Assembly: GCA_035263065.1 (NCBI GenBank) | Contig: DATFRS010000248.1 | Span: 1 to 6,218, forward strand | Direction of reading: 5' to 3' | DNA: 6,218 nucleotides | From: Dokdonella_A sp035263065 | GTDB taxonomy: Bacteria; Pseudomonadota; Gammaproteobacteria; Xanthomonadales; Rhodanobacteraceae | Part shown: piece after piece, positions 6,185 through 6,218 of the stretch | How the letters are laid out: every line of letters starts with the position of its first letter | Position numbering within the stretch: the stretch's first letter is position 1 | Made by a program: the position numbers and the translations under genes | Notes under the pieces: model-generated | Databases searched by the model: none | Told to the model about the DNA's origin: nothing | The model's input: the letters and a program-made list of their open reading frames with translations, nothing else

Positions 6185-6218
6185 CTACTTCTTCTTCGGC
6201 ACGTAGAGATCGGTAATC
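6185..6218 (-). CDS. C-terminal end of an unidentified gene (5' part outside window)
   Basis: Reading in from the right edge on the minus strand, one frame gives ITDLYVPKKK followed by TAG. The hydrophobic-aromatic stretch ending in a basic tail looks like a genuine protein C-terminus. The stop 11 nt before the racemase ATG is a normal intra-operon spacing. Only ten codons are visible, too few to name the protein. The alternative is that the racemase frame itself, also open to the edge, extends upstream, but its alignment to YgeA begins at 6173. Confidence 0.4.
   Translation of the reverse strand, partial: ITDLYVPKKK

Noticed and set aside
5517..6206. 229-codon plus-strand open frame opposite the racemase
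   Set aside because: It is antisense to an unmistakable YgeA-family gene and has no recognisable features.
1..6218. Defence island, mobile element, CRISPR, tRNA or rRNA signals
   Set aside because: I found no transposase, integrase, terminal repeats, spaced direct repeats, or tRNA-like or rRNA-like segments. Coding sequence covers nearly everything and the composition is uniform.

Overview
The window is a compact, GC-rich bacterial chromosome segment (roughly two thirds G+C by eye). It holds seven coding sequences, two of them cut by the window edges. Nothing in it looks like a phage, insertion sequence, CRISPR array or RNA gene. The gene families (a VolA-type extracellular lipase, a YgeA-type racemase closely resembling the E. 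coli protein, a CaCA-type antiporter) and the strong third-position GC preference suggest a proteobacterium, most likely a high-GC gammaproteobacterium of the Xanthomonadales/Nevskiales kind. The taxon is an inference.

Layout from left to right: (1) 1-1902, minus strand, an exported serine lipase/esterase whose C-terminus lies beyond the left edge. (2) 1903-2031, a short spacer with a candidate promoter for the lipase. (3) 2032-4968, minus strand, three genes in one direction, transcribed in the order antiporter-like membrane protein, sensor histidine kinase, atypical SDR/epimerase-like protein. The spacings (61 and 8 nt) fit one transcript. (4) 4969-5127, a divergent control region. (5) 5128-5487, plus strand, a small ABM/dimeric alpha-beta barrel protein. 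(6) 5484-6173, minus strand, a YgeA-family amino-acid racemase convergent with the previous gene; the two stop codons share the tetranucleotide CTAG. (7) 6185-6218, minus strand, the last codons of another gene just upstream of the racemase.

The most distinctive item is the antiporter-like protein. It keeps the fold signature and inverted-repeat organisation of sodium/calcium exchangers, but both acidic ion-binding residues and the usual GSN motifs are replaced. It is followed by a histidine kinase with one membrane anchor, no recognisable sensor domain, an expanded dimerisation region and no response regulator in the window. A functional link between the two is possible but unproven. The remaining genes look like ordinary accessory metabolism (lipid hydrolysis, D-amino-acid formation, an uncharacterised small barrel protein). 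I do not see a convincing new multi-gene defence or mobile system here. No gene-free stretch exceeds 300 bases.
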